64,000 nucleotides of DNA from Bradyrhizobium sp. MOS003 (GTDB lineage: Bacteria > Pseudomonadota > Alphaproteobacteria > Rhizobiales > Xanthobacteraceae). The position numbers and the translations under genes were made by a program. The stretch is from NCBI RefSeq assembly GCF_003020125.1, contig NZ_PYFW01000002.1, positions 372,001-436,000 on the forward strand, read 5' to 3'. Positions within the stretch are counted from its first letter, which is position 1, and every line of letters starts with the position of its first letter. Below the pieces are notes generated by a model that saw nothing but the letters and a program-made list of their open reading frames with translations, searched no databases and was not told the origin of the DNA. Below are positions 56,879 through 64,000 of the stretch, one piece after another.

Positions 56879-57640
56879 TCACGCCGCCCGCGAGCTGATA
56901 TCGTCGCCTGCGCAGGCCGCGGCGGTGTCGTCGAACGCCTCGCACATCCGCATCGCCACCAGCAGGTTTTCCGGCGTCAGCACTTCCGCGGTCGGGCCCC
57001 ACGCGACGGGGCCGCGCGCCAGCACCAGCGTCTCGCTGAAATGGTTGCGTACCATCTCCATGTCGTGCAGCGCGGCCAGCACGGTGCGGCCCTCGCCGTG
57101 CCAGTGCTTCACCAGCGCGAGCAGGTCGGTCGTGGTCTTGCTGTCGATGGCGTTGAAGGGCTCGTCCAGCACGATGAGCGAAGCGTCCTGCAACAGCACG
57201 CGCGCGAACAGCACGCGCTGCATCTGGCCGCCCGACAGCGTGCCGATCGGGCGGTTCTCGAAACCGTTGAGGCCAACGGCGCCGATCGCGCCCAGGATCT
57301 TCCCGCGCGCGGCCTTGCCGATGCCGCCGAACAGGCCGGTCCCGCGCCACAGCCCGGTGCCGACGAAGTCGAACACCGAGATCGGGAAGCTGCGGTCGAT
57401 CTCCGCGCTCTGCGGCAGATAGGCGATATCGCGGGAGTCGAGCCCGCCGAGATGAATGCTGCCGTCGAGCGGCCGGAGGATGCCGACGATGCCGCGCAGC
57501 AGGGTCGACTTGCCGGCGCCGTTCGGCCCGATCACGGCGACCAGCGCGCCCCGCGCGACCTCGCCGTTGAGATGATGCACGGCCGGGTGCCGATCGTAGC
57601 CGAGCGTGACATTGTTGAAATGCAGTGCTGCCACGGTCAC
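56879..57640 (-). CDS. znuC: Zinc ABC transporter ATPase
   Basis: A 253-residue ABC ATPase: Walker A GPNGAGKST, Q-loop LPQS, signature LSGGQMQR, Walker B VLDEP followed by FNAID and switch His in LHDMEM. It has the extended family insertion around GTGLWRGTGLFGGIGKAARG. Starts at GTG 57640 within the stop of the His-rich mini-protein (GTGA), so it is translationally coupled. Confidence 0.95.
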   Translation of the reverse strand: MTVAALHFNNVTLGYDRHPAVHHLNGEVARGALVAVIGPNGAGKSTLLRGIVGILRPLDGSIHLGGLDSRDIAYLPQSAEIDRSFPISVFDFVGTGLWRGTGLFGGIGKAARGKILGAIGAVGLNGFENRPIGTLSGGQMQRVLFARVLLQDASLIVLDEPFNAIDSKTTTDLLALVKHWHGEGRTVLAALHDMEMVRNHFSETLVLARGPVAWGPTAEVLTPENLLVAMRMCEAFDDTAAACAGDDISSRAA

Positions 57641-57873
57641 CTCATCGCCAGCAAGACCACGCCCCAGAGCACGGCACAGACGGCGAGCGCCGCGGCGAGG
57701 CGTGCGGCCATGGTCATGCGCAGGATCGACCAGTGCGCCGTTTGGGCGGGATGCGGGGAGGCAGCGTCGTGGACATGGGCGTGGCTGTGGTCGTGCCCGT
57801 GTGCATGCACGTGGCCGTGGGAGTGGCCGTCGGCATGGTCATGATGATGGGTGTGAGACGCGGCGGGAACCAT
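57637..57873 (-). CDS. His-rich single-span mini membrane protein heading the znu operon
   Basis: A 78-residue protein with 17 His among the first 47 residues (HTHHHDHADGHSHGHVHAHG type), then one C-terminal membrane helix (LAAALAVCAVLWGVVLLAM). The ATG (57873) is about 10 bp after the Zur box and has no ribosome site, which suggests a leaderless or very short-leader mRNA. Its stop overlaps znuC start. A likely zinc-binding accessory to ZnuCBA; I know no named family. Confidence 0.7.
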   Translation of the reverse strand: MVPAASHTHHHDHADGHSHGHVHAHGHDHSHAHVHDAASPHPAQTAHWSILRMTMAARLAAALAVCAVLWGVVLLAMR

Positions 57874-57882
57874 GCCAAAGAC

Positions 57883-57895
57883 GTTATATTATAAC
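57883..57895 (-). promoter_or_regulatory. Zur box controlling the znu/cobW operon
   Basis: GTTATA-T-TATAAC (57883-57895) is a perfect palindrome and matches the proteobacterial Zur consensus GTTATANTATAAC. A TATAAT -10 hexamer (57887-57892 on the minus strand) is inside it, so bound Zur-Zn would block transcription. It lies in the last three codons and stop of the upstream permease gene. Confidence 0.9.
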
Positions 57896-58416
57896 ATTAC
57901 CCCTGTCCACGCCGGGCTCAGGGCTTCCCGATCACCATCGCGATGGCGGCCGCCACGAACGGAAATGGCCGACACCGCACAGCGGAACCAGACGAAACGG
58001 GCCGGCATGAACGGGATTTCCCACAAGATCACCCGCTGGAAGGCAAACAGGGCCCAGGCGACGACATAGGCGACCACCTGCGGCACCCCGCCACCCGACT
58101 TCAGTGCCACAGTGCCGATGGAGAAGCCGATCACGGGTCCGCCGGGCGTGGCCGCGCCGGCGATCACGGCGGTCGCGACACCCAGCCAGCCACTGTCCGG
58201 GCCGAGCCAGCCGGTGATCACCTCCTGCGGGATGATGGCGGCGATGTAGCCGGAGCCGATCACCCCGAGCGCGATCCGCGGCACGATGTTGATGAAATCC
58301 ATCGAGCCTTCGCGCAGCGAGGCCTTGAACACCGGAGGTCCGCGGCGAAAGGCGATCAGGCCGACGCCGAACACCGAACCCCACAGCAGGATGTCGATGA
58401 AAAGCGCGGCGCTCAA
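57889..58416 (-). CDS. Permease half-protein B (ArsP_1/DUF318-like)
   Basis: A 175-residue membrane protein starting at TTG 58416, overlapping the stop of half-protein A. Helix motif GAATPGGPVIGFSIGTVALKSGG matches the repeat of the ArsP_1/DUF318 permease family, and the same repeat (FGAILPGGPFTAYPVA) occurs in half-protein A. The full-length family has both repeats in one chain of about 300-350 residues. Last residues WTGVML and TAA stop lie in the Zur box. Function: export of a metalloid or metal complex is suspected from the neighbours only. Confidence 0.8.
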   Translation of the reverse strand: MSAALFIDILLWGSVFGVGLIAFRRGPPVFKASLREGSMDFINIVPRIALGVIGSGYIAAIIPQEVITGWLGPDSGWLGVATAVIAGAATPGGPVIGFSIGTVALKSGGGVPQVVAYVVAWALFAFQRVILWEIPFMPARFVWFRCAVSAISVRGGRHRDGDREALSPAWTGVML

Positions 58417-59036
58417 GTCTCGTTGTCCTTCGGCTCGGGCTGCGGATACAGCCGGACATAGACGAAGCGGCCGAGCGCGCCGGCGAGCACCGGCAACGGC
58501 AGCGAGATCAGAATCCGCCACAGCGTGAAATCGGTGCCCATGATCGGGATTTCCCAGGCCACCGCCCGGCCATAGCCGATCAGGGTCCAGCTCACGACCA
58601 TGGCGATGGTGGCGCCGAAATCGGCGCCGACCGCGAGCAGCGCGCTCGCCACGGGATAAGCGGTGAAGGGCCCGCCCGGCAGGATCGCGCCGAAGGCGGT
58701 GCCGATCAGAAGTCCCTTCAGGCCGGATTTCGGCCCGAGCGCGCGCGAGACTTTTTCGTGCGGCAGGATGCCTGAGAACAGTGAAAGATCGTGAGTGAGA
58801 ATGTCGAGAACGCCGTCGGTGCCGTCACGCCGCCAGACCAGCGCCGCGCTCACCGCGACCAGCGCTGCGATGACGATGGTTGACCAGCCGATCGGCTTGC
58901 GGACCCGGCCGGGCCGCGGCTCGGACTCCGCGTCCTCGGCAGGCGCCGGGTTCTTCGGGGAATGTTCTGACAACGGGCTCGGGTCGGATCGAGGGTGATG
59001 CCCGTCCTGATTAAGGGCGGCGTCCGTTCGATGCAA
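58413..59036 (-). CDS. Permease half-protein A (ArsP_1/DUF318-like)
   Basis: A membrane protein of about 207 residues. Only TTG 59036 was found as a far-upstream start; the Pro/Ser-rich N-terminus suggests the real start may be downstream, before KPIGWSTIVIAALVAV. The family repeat FGAILPGGPFTAYPVASALLAVGADFGATIAMVVSW is clear. Its TGA overlaps the TTG of half-protein B, so the two are translated together as a split permease. No ribosome site is obvious. Confidence 0.75.
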   Translation of the reverse strand: MHRTDAALNQDGHHPRSDPSPLSEHSPKNPAPAEDAESEPRPGRVRKPIGWSTIVIAALVAVSAALVWRRDGTDGVLDILTHDLSLFSGILPHEKVSRALGPKSGLKGLLIGTAFGAILPGGPFTAYPVASALLAVGADFGATIAMVVSWTLIGYGRAVAWEIPIMGTDFTLWRILISLPLPVLAGALGRFVYVRLYPQPEPKDNET

Positions 59037-59099
59037 ACGGTACCATCACAGGCTGATGCGCGTACCGTGCAGGACTCGTTCAATCAATTCCGCACAGCA

Positions 59100-59129
59100 A
59101 AAGGGCGGCCGCGCATGCGACCGCCCTTT
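59100..59129 (-). terminator. Terminator-like hairpin downstream of sodB
   Basis: Stem AAAGGGCGG (59100-59108) pairs with CCGCCCTTT (59121-59129); on the minus strand it is followed by a short T run, fitting the end of the sodB transcript after the repeat. Confidence 0.6.
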
Positions 59130-59130
59130 A

Positions 59131-59231
59131 TGTCATTCCAGGGCGGCGAAGCCGAACCCGGAATCCATGTATCCGCTCGGGCTGACGCCCGATAGATTCC
59201 GGGCTCGCGCTTCGCGCGTCCCGGAATGACG
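59131..59231. repeat. Palindromic intergenic repeat, family B (second copy)
   Basis: Arms GTCATTCCAGGGCGGCGAAGCC ... and GCGTCCCGGAATGACGC around CCCGGAATCCATG/GATTCCGGG, same family as 34345-34447. Located immediately after the sodB stop, so it is in the 3' end of that transcript. Confidence 0.85.
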
Positions 59232-59232
59232 C

Positions 59233-59829
59233 TTACGCCTTCTCGAACAGGGACTCGACGTATTCCCAGTTCACGAGGTTCTCGACGAACGCCTTGAGAT
59301 AATCGGGGCGGCGGTTGCGGTAGTCGATGTAGTAGGAGTGCTCCCAGACGTCGCAGCCGAGAATCGGGGTGGCGCCGTGCACCAGCGGATTCTCGCCGTT
59401 CGGGGTCTTGGAGATCTCGAGCTTGCCGTTCTTGACCTGGAGCCAGCACCAGCCGGAGCCGAACTGGCCGACGCCGGCCGCCTGGAAGTCTGTCTTGAAC
59501 TTCTCGAAGCCGCCGAGGTCCTCGTTTATTTTCTTCTCAATCTTGCCCGGCAGCTTGGTGCCGCCGCCATTGGGCTTCATCCAGCTCCAGAAGTGGATGT
59601 GGTTGTAGTGCTGGCCGGCATTGTTGAACACCGCGGGGTTCTTGCCGAACGAGCCCTTGACGATCTCTTCAAGGGACTTGCCTTCCCATTCGGTGCCCTT
59701 GAGCGCGTTGTTGCCGTTGGTGACGTAGGCCTGATGATGCTTGTCGTGGTGGAATTCCAACGTCTCCTTCGACATGAACTGGCCGAGGGCGTCATAGGCG
59801 TAAGGGAGGGGGGGCAGCGTGAAGGTCAT
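59233..59829 (-). CDS. sodB: Fe/Mn superoxide dismutase
   Basis: A 198-residue cytosolic superoxide dismutase. Metal ligands: His27 (EFHHDKHHQAYV), His77 (HYNHIHFWSW), Asp in GCDVWEHSYYIDY and the following His. The QFGSGWCWL segment is found in the iron-type/cambialistic group. It ends in the family DYLKAFVENLVNWEYV. Metal preference cannot be settled by eye. It lies after the zinc island, on the same strand, but with its own terminator. Confidence 0.97.
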   Translation of the reverse strand: MTFTLPPLPYAYDALGQFMSKETLEFHHDKHHQAYVTNGNNALKGTEWEGKSLEEIVKGSFGKNPAVFNNAGQHYNHIHFWSWMKPNGGGTKLPGKIEKKINEDLGGFEKFKTDFQAAGVGQFGSGWCWLQVKNGKLEISKTPNGENPLVHGATPILGCDVWEHSYYIDYRNRRPDYLKAFVENLVNWEYVESLFEKA

Positions 59830-60071
59830 GGGATGTTGTCCGCGACTGATGGGGAACTGGCTTAACGGGGACTCTTATAGAAGGTTCCGGCGCCGTTAAA
59901 TACCGCCAATTTGCGAAAAGGCGCGATGGGACGGCTTGGCCGGATTGCACAACTTCGCCGCACAGAGCGGCGATCAACCCAAGCCGGTCAGCCGGCGCAA
60001 AATCTCATTGCCTTTGAAGCGGTTATGACAGAACGAATGGACCGCGCAGCCGCGTTGCGAGAGACAGAGCC

Positions 60072-60599
60072 ATGAGCATCGAGATCGACATTCTGAACGG
60101 CGACGCCTCGTGGCGAATCGCGGAGCCGCTGCATCAGGCGGTCTGGGGTCCGCAACAGATTGCGAACAAGCCCTGGGCCCACGTCAAATGGGCCAATGCC
60201 GATTTGCGCGTGCTGATCGAGACGCCCGAGGACGGCCTCGTCTGCCATGTCGGCATCTATTTCCGCACCGTCACCTGGAATGGGCAGAAGGTCCATATCG
60301 GCGGCATCGGCGGGGTCTGCACCCGCGAAGACCGGCGCGGCCGCGGCTATGCGACCGTGGCGATCGACGCGGCGGTTCATACCATGCGCGCCAACGAGGC
60401 GGTCCGCTTCGCGCTGTTGTTCTGCGAACCCCACAATTTCTCGTTCTACCAGACCCGGAGCTGGCTGCCCTTCAACGGGGAGGTCTACTGCGAACAGCCG
60501 GAGGGGCGAATCCGTTTCACCGACATGGCGCCCTTTGTCTTCAACATCGTCCGCGCGCCGACGCTGGGCACCATCGACCTATGCGGCCTGCCCTGGTGA
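60072..60599 (+). CDS. GNAT-family acetyltransferase
   Basis: A 175-residue acetyltransferase; GIGGVCTREDRRGRGYATVAIDAAVHTM carries the acetyl-CoA R-x-x-G-x-G motif, and the C-terminal LLFCEPHNFSFYQTRSWLPFNGEVYCEQ is the family tail with Tyr as general acid. Substrate unknown. Single gene, divergent from sodB. Confidence 0.88.
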   Translation: MSIEIDILNGDASWRIAEPLHQAVWGPQQIANKPWAHVKWANADLRVLIETPEDGLVCHVGIYFRTVTWNGQKVHIGGIGGVCTREDRRGRGYATVAIDAAVHTMRANEAVRFALLFCEPHNFSFYQTRSWLPFNGEVYCEQPEGRIRFTDMAPFVFNIVRAPTLGTIDLCGLPW

Positions 60600-60680
60600 G
60601 CCCTGCGTGAGCGAGGGCTGCGCGGGCCGCCTCATGCCCTATAATATGTCGGTCATCATCCAATATTCCGCCCGGTGAAC

Positions 60681-62066
60681 ATGACGATCGACGCCCCCTT
60701 AGACGCCGTCCCGCCGCTTGCGCCGGTCGCCTCCCCGATCGCCAGCCTGCTGAGCGCGCCGATCCTGCCGACGCTGCTTCGGCTCGCGATCCCCAACATG
60801 ATCGCGATGGTCGGCAGCACTTTGGTTGCGATCGCCGAGACCTCCTATATCGGCCGGCTCGGCACCATTCCGCTGGCCGCGATCGCGCTGGTGTTTCCGT
60901 TCGCGATGCTGACGCAGATGATGAGCGCCGGCGCGATGGGCGGCGGCGTCTCGTCCGCGATCAGCCGCGCGCTCGGCGCCGGGGATCGCGACCGCGCCGC
61001 GACGCTGGCGCTGCATGCCGCCATCATCGGCCTCTGCGGCGGGCTGTTCTTCACGGTGATGATGCTCGCCTTCGGCCGCTCGTTCTTCGCGCTGCTCGGC
61101 GGACGCGATCGCGTGCTCGAGGAAGCCAGCGGCTATTCCCAGGTGCTGTTCTCCGGCGCGGTCGCGATCTGGCTCGTCAACACGCTGGCCTCGGTGATCC
61201 GCGGCACCGGCGACATGCGCCTGCCCTCGATGACACTGATCGGGGCGAGCGTGCTGCAGATCGCGCTCGGCGGCACGCTGGGGCTCGGCCTGTTCGGCGT
61301 GAAGGCGTTCGGCATGCCGGGCGTCGCCAGCGGCCAGCTGATCGCGTTCACCTGCGCCGCGATCTTCTTCCTCTGGTATCTCGCGTCCGGCCGCAGCCGG
61401 CTGCCGCTGAATCTTCGCGCATTTCATTTCGAGCGCGGGATGTTCCTGGACATCCTCAAGGTTGGTGCGGTGGCCTGCCTATCGCCGCTCCAGACCGTGC
61501 TTACCATTCTGATCTTCACCAAGATCCTCGCGACTTTCGGCACCGAGATGCTGGCCGGCTACGGTATCGGCTCGCGGTTGGAATTCTTGCTGATCCCAAT
61601 CACCTTCGCCTTCGGCATCGCCTCGGTGCCGATGGTCGGCATGGCGATGGGCGCCGGACAAGTGAAGCGCGCCCGGCGTGTAGCCTGGACCGCCGCTGCA
61701 GCTTCCGGATTGACGGTCGGTCTGATCGGGCTCGCTGTCGCGCTCGCTCCATCGCTGTGGGTCGCACTCTTTACGCGCGATCCCGGCGTCACCGCCGCCG
61801 CGCACAGCTATTTCCACTGGGCCGGCCCGACCTTCGTGTTCTTCGGCATCGGCGTATCGCTCTACTTCTCCTCGCAAGGCGCCGCGCGCGTCGGCGGCCC
61901 CGTGCTCGCTTCCACCGCACGGCTTCTGATCGTCGCCATCGGCGGCGTAATCCTGATGACGGCGCAGGCGCCGGCCTGGACCTTGTTCGCGCTGGTCGGC
62001 GGCGCCATGGCGGTGTTCGGCCTGTCGACTGCGGCCTCGGTCGCCTTCGCGCGCTGGGACAAATGA
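60681..62066 (+). CDS. MATE-family multidrug/toxin exporter
   Basis: A 461-residue 12-helix exporter: LLRLAIPNMIAMVGSTLVAIAETSYIGRLGTIPLAAIALVFPF (N lobe start), GGVSSAISRALGAGDRDRAATLALHA, and the C-lobe repeat FGTEMLAGYGIGSRLEFLLIPITFAFGIASVPMVGMAMGAGQVKRARR. ATG 60681 chosen; a GTG at 60675 is in frame. It exports cationic compounds with Na+ or H+ antiport. Confidence 0.94.
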   Translation: MTIDAPLDAVPPLAPVASPIASLLSAPILPTLLRLAIPNMIAMVGSTLVAIAETSYIGRLGTIPLAAIALVFPFAMLTQMMSAGAMGGGVSSAISRALGAGDRDRAATLALHAAIIGLCGGLFFTVMMLAFGRSFFALLGGRDRVLEEASGYSQVLFSGAVAIWLVNTLASVIRGTGDMRLPSMTLIGASVLQIALGGTLGLGLFGVKAFGMPGVASGQLIAFTCAAIFFLWYLASGRSRLPLNLRAFHFERGMFLDILKVGAVACLSPLQTVLTILIFTKILATFGTEMLAGYGIGSRLEFLLIPITFAFGIASVPMVGMAMGAGQVKRARRVAWTAAAASGLTVGLIGLAVALAPSLWVALFTRDPGVTAAAHSYFHWAGPTFVFFGIGVSLYFSSQGAARVGGPVLASTARLLIVAIGGVILMTAQAPAWTLFALVGGAMAVFGLSTAASVAFARWDK

Positions 62067-62174
62067 TCGCAGGTCAATGAACGCAGGCAAAGGAACGCAG
62101 GAATGTGATTCCTGCCGGCGTTGCACTATCCCGCCGGGCTGCTATGGAGGCGCTCCATTTTCGAGGCCTTCTCC

Positions 62175-62609
62175 ATGACGTCCAGATTCGCCGCTCTCAT
62201 CATCCTTCTCGCTGCGCTGCTCGGCGCGCCGGCCGCGCATGCGCAGAGCGCCGATGGGACTTGGCTGACCCAGGCGGGCGATGCGCGCGTCAAGATCAGC
62301 AAGTGTGGCGGCGGTATCTGCGGCGTCGTCGCCTGGCTGCGAGAGCCCTACGATACCGCGACCGGCCAGCCCGCCACCGACAGCAAGAATCCCAATCGCG
62401 AGCTCGCCCGACGCCCGATGATCGGCTTGCCGCTGTTCAGCGGCATGCAGCCGTCCGGTCCGAACAAATGGTCCGGCCAGATTTACAATGCCGACGACGG
62501 CAGCACCTATGCCAGCAGCATCTCCGTGACCGGAGCGGATTCGCTGCGGGTCGAAGGCTGCGTCGGCGCGCTCTGCGGCGGCGAGACCTGGACGCGGGCC
62601 GGGCGCTGA
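62175..62609 (+). CDS. DUF2147 secreted protein
   Basis: A 144-residue protein with signal peptide (MTSRFAALIILLAALLGAPAAHAQ) and the DUF2147 pattern: GTWLTQAGDARVKISKCGGGICGVVAWLRE, then IGLPLFSGMQPSGPNKWSGQIYNADDGSTYASSISVTGADSLRVEGCVGALCGGETWTR. Conserved cysteines suggest disulfides in the periplasm. Family function is not settled. ATG 62175 chosen for the signal peptide. Confidence 0.9.
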   Translation: MTSRFAALIILLAALLGAPAAHAQSADGTWLTQAGDARVKISKCGGGICGVVAWLREPYDTATGQPATDSKNPNRELARRPMIGLPLFSGMQPSGPNKWSGQIYNADDGSTYASSISVTGADSLRVEGCVGALCGGETWTRAGR

Positions 62610-62620
62610 GTTCGATTCAC

Positions 62621-62740
62621 TCTCGTGCCCCGGACGCAGCGCAGCACGTAGTTATGCGCTGCAGAGCCGGGGCCCATTGCTGTGTGGGTCCCGGCTCTGC
62701 GCAGCGTCACTGCGTTCCGCGGCGCGTCCGGGACACGAGA
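62621..62740. repeat. Palindromic intergenic repeat, family E
   Basis: Outer arms CTCGTGCCCCGGACGC and GCGTCCGGGACACGAG, inner arms GCGCTGCAGAGCCGGG and CCCGGCTCTGCGCAGC. It lies between convergent DUF2147 and DUF3095 genes. Confidence 0.88.
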
Positions 62741-62745
62741 ATGTT

Positions 62746-63891
62746 TCACGCCATCATCGCCTTCAGCGCCGTCGCGGCCGAGGCATAGCCGCCTCGTGCG
62801 CCGTCGATGAAATGGACATGATCGCTGCGCAGCACCGACGGCGTGAAGCAGGTCATCATGGCGGCGTCCTGCTGATGGAGGCCGTAGCGCACGATACCCT
62901 CGCGCGCAGCTGCCGCCAGACGATCGCTCAACGCGCGTTCGAGCTGCGGCGTGCAGTCGAGGATCATGCGCAGGCCATCGTCATATTTCCTGAAGTCCGA
63001 ATTCTCGACCACCTGCCGTTTATAGACATTCGGCACGAAGCCGCCGACGTTGAGGTTGAAGCGCATGACCAGATAGATGAACATGGTGTAGGCCAGCACG
63101 GTGGCGCGGCGCGCGAGCAGCGGACCACCGCGCCTGGTGCGGGCTTCGTATTCCAGCCCCTGCGGCGGCCATTTCAGCGGCGGTCCCTGCGACGGCACCG
63201 GGCGCGCGCCGTCCGGGCTGCGTTCGACGAGATGAACGATGTCCTCGATCACCTTGCGGAAGGCATGCGGGTCGGCGCCGCGCGCCGGCATCACCAGAAC
63301 CGACAGGATCAGCCCACGCGAGGCCGGCATCACCTCGAAGCGGCAGGACAGGCCCGAGAGATCGGGCTGCGTGCCTGCCGGGGCTTCCGGCACGGCAAAC
63401 TCGCCGCGTTTCATCGCGGCATCGGCGAAGGCGAACCCGCCGCCCGAGAACATTGCATAGGACAGGTTCGCGGACGGCCCGAAGCGCGCGACGCGCACGT
63501 CGAGGCCCTGCGCGCGGATGGCGCTGACCGGCACCAGCGCGACGCGCATCGTCAGATCGAGATCTTCCCGCACCCAGGTCGCGGTTGCCGCCAGCGCCTC
63601 GCGCGCGGATTCGAGATCGCCTGGCGCAACCGCAAAGCTGGCGCCGTCGCCGCCGAACACGAAGGGGAATTCGCGGCCTGCCAATGCATTCGTCACAGCC
63701 GCAATCACGGCGGCGCCGGCCATGTTCACCGCCTTGTAGCGCTGCGCCGCGATCGCCTTGGTGGAATCGACGATGTCGGCAACGCCGATGCTCCAGTCGT
63801 CCGGCAGCGGCGCATAGAGCGCCGGATCCATCAGGCTGGTGAAGCCGCGGAAGACCGGAATGCCGCCATAGAAGGATTCGCCTGAGGTCAT
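62746..63891 (-). CDS. DUF3095 (cyclase-homology-like) protein
   Basis: A 381-residue cytoplasmic protein. The early part VADIVDSTKAIAAQRYKAVNMAGAAVIAAVTNAL and FPFVFGGDGASFAVAPGDLESAREAL resemble the class III cyclase metal Asp and G-G-D-G loop, but later catalytic residues (the RxxY/GxxVNxA segments) are not evident. DUF3095 is known to bear this cyclase-like half; no activity is proven to me. ATG 63891 is used; TTG 63918 is the alternative. No operon partner. The last 110 bp to the window end hold nothing I can name. Confidence 0.85.
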   Translation of the reverse strand: MTSGESFYGGIPVFRGFTSLMDPALYAPLPDDWSIGVADIVDSTKAIAAQRYKAVNMAGAAVIAAVTNALAGREFPFVFGGDGASFAVAPGDLESAREALAATATWVREDLDLTMRVALVPVSAIRAQGLDVRVARFGPSANLSYAMFSGGGFAFADAAMKRGEFAVPEAPAGTQPDLSGLSCRFEVMPASRGLILSVLVMPARGADPHAFRKVIEDIVHLVERSPDGARPVPSQGPPLKWPPQGLEYEARTRRGGPLLARRATVLAYTMFIYLVMRFNLNVGGFVPNVYKRQVVENSDFRKYDDGLRMILDCTPQLERALSDRLAAAAREGIVRYGLHQQDAAMMTCFTPSVLRSDHVHFIDGARGGYASAATALKAMMA

Positions 63892-64000
63892 CCGGGATGC
63901 CGTATGGTTGGAATGCAAAACAAATACGTAGCGGGATCGATCCGGGTCGCCGGCCGCGGGCTTCTGTAATCATTGGCCGAAACGGGCCAGGACAACAAGA

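Overview
The window is a contiguous piece of a GC-rich alphaproteobacterial chromosome. Gene content and small details point to Bradyrhizobium or a close relative in the Nitrobacteraceae. The evidence includes an RpoH promoter plus a ROSE-type RNA thermometer in front of an hsp20 gene, a CpdR-type regulator beside N-formylglutamate amidohydrolase and hisN, a suhB/MmgR-type small RNA, a homospermidine synthase operon behind a speF-type leader, and several families of long palindromic intergenic repeats. It is mostly housekeeping and transport DNA. I see no prophage, transposase, CRISPR array, or nod/nif cluster.

Layout. 0-5 kb: a GH3 glycosidase running off the left edge, then a DUF4173 membrane protein with an OmpR-type response regulator and its histidine kinase. 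5-8.5 kb: an AlkB-like dioxygenase, a tandem DUF3606 basic protein, a secreted protein, a catalytically degenerate alpha/beta-hydrolase, and an AT-richer ATPase remnant lying between two imperfect copies of the hydrolase 3' end. 8.5-16.6 kb: a haem-sensor adenylate cyclase, a mandelate-racemase-like enzyme with an altered K-x-K motif, RidA, Nudix, tRNA-Val, cpdR, N-formylglutamate amidohydrolase, an antisense-oriented sRNA, hisN and a frameshifted Bug receptor gene. 16.7-26.7 kb: LysR/TauE, LysE, a cyclase-TPR protein, a very unusual fusion of a peroxygenase-like domain with a di-haem cytochrome, two hydrolases, and the thermoregulated hsp20. 26.7-46.8 kb: gltB/gltD, an outer-membrane barrel protein, kdsD, a CMD/HxlR divergent pair with operator, NfeD/SPFH, hemH, MAPEG, and a NicO-DUF1007-oligopeptidase gene string.

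47-52 kb is a polyamine unit: a roughly 520-nt structured leader, then ornithine decarboxylase, a GNAT acetyltransferase, RidA and homospermidine synthase. Together these would convert ornithine to putrescine and homospermidine.

53-59 kb is a zinc-homeostasis island on the minus strand. A perfect Zur-type palindrome lies in the last codons of a split permease gene. It precedes a His-rich mini membrane protein, znuC, znuB, znuA, a CobW/G3E GTPase and a WD40 protein, nearly all overlapping or tightly spaced. The right end carries Fe/Mn superoxide dismutase, a GNAT, a MATE exporter, DUF2147 and a DUF3095 cyclase-like protein.

Coordinates of starts were chosen from reading frame, ribosome-binding sites and family lengths. 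No database search was run; family names rest on recognised motifs.
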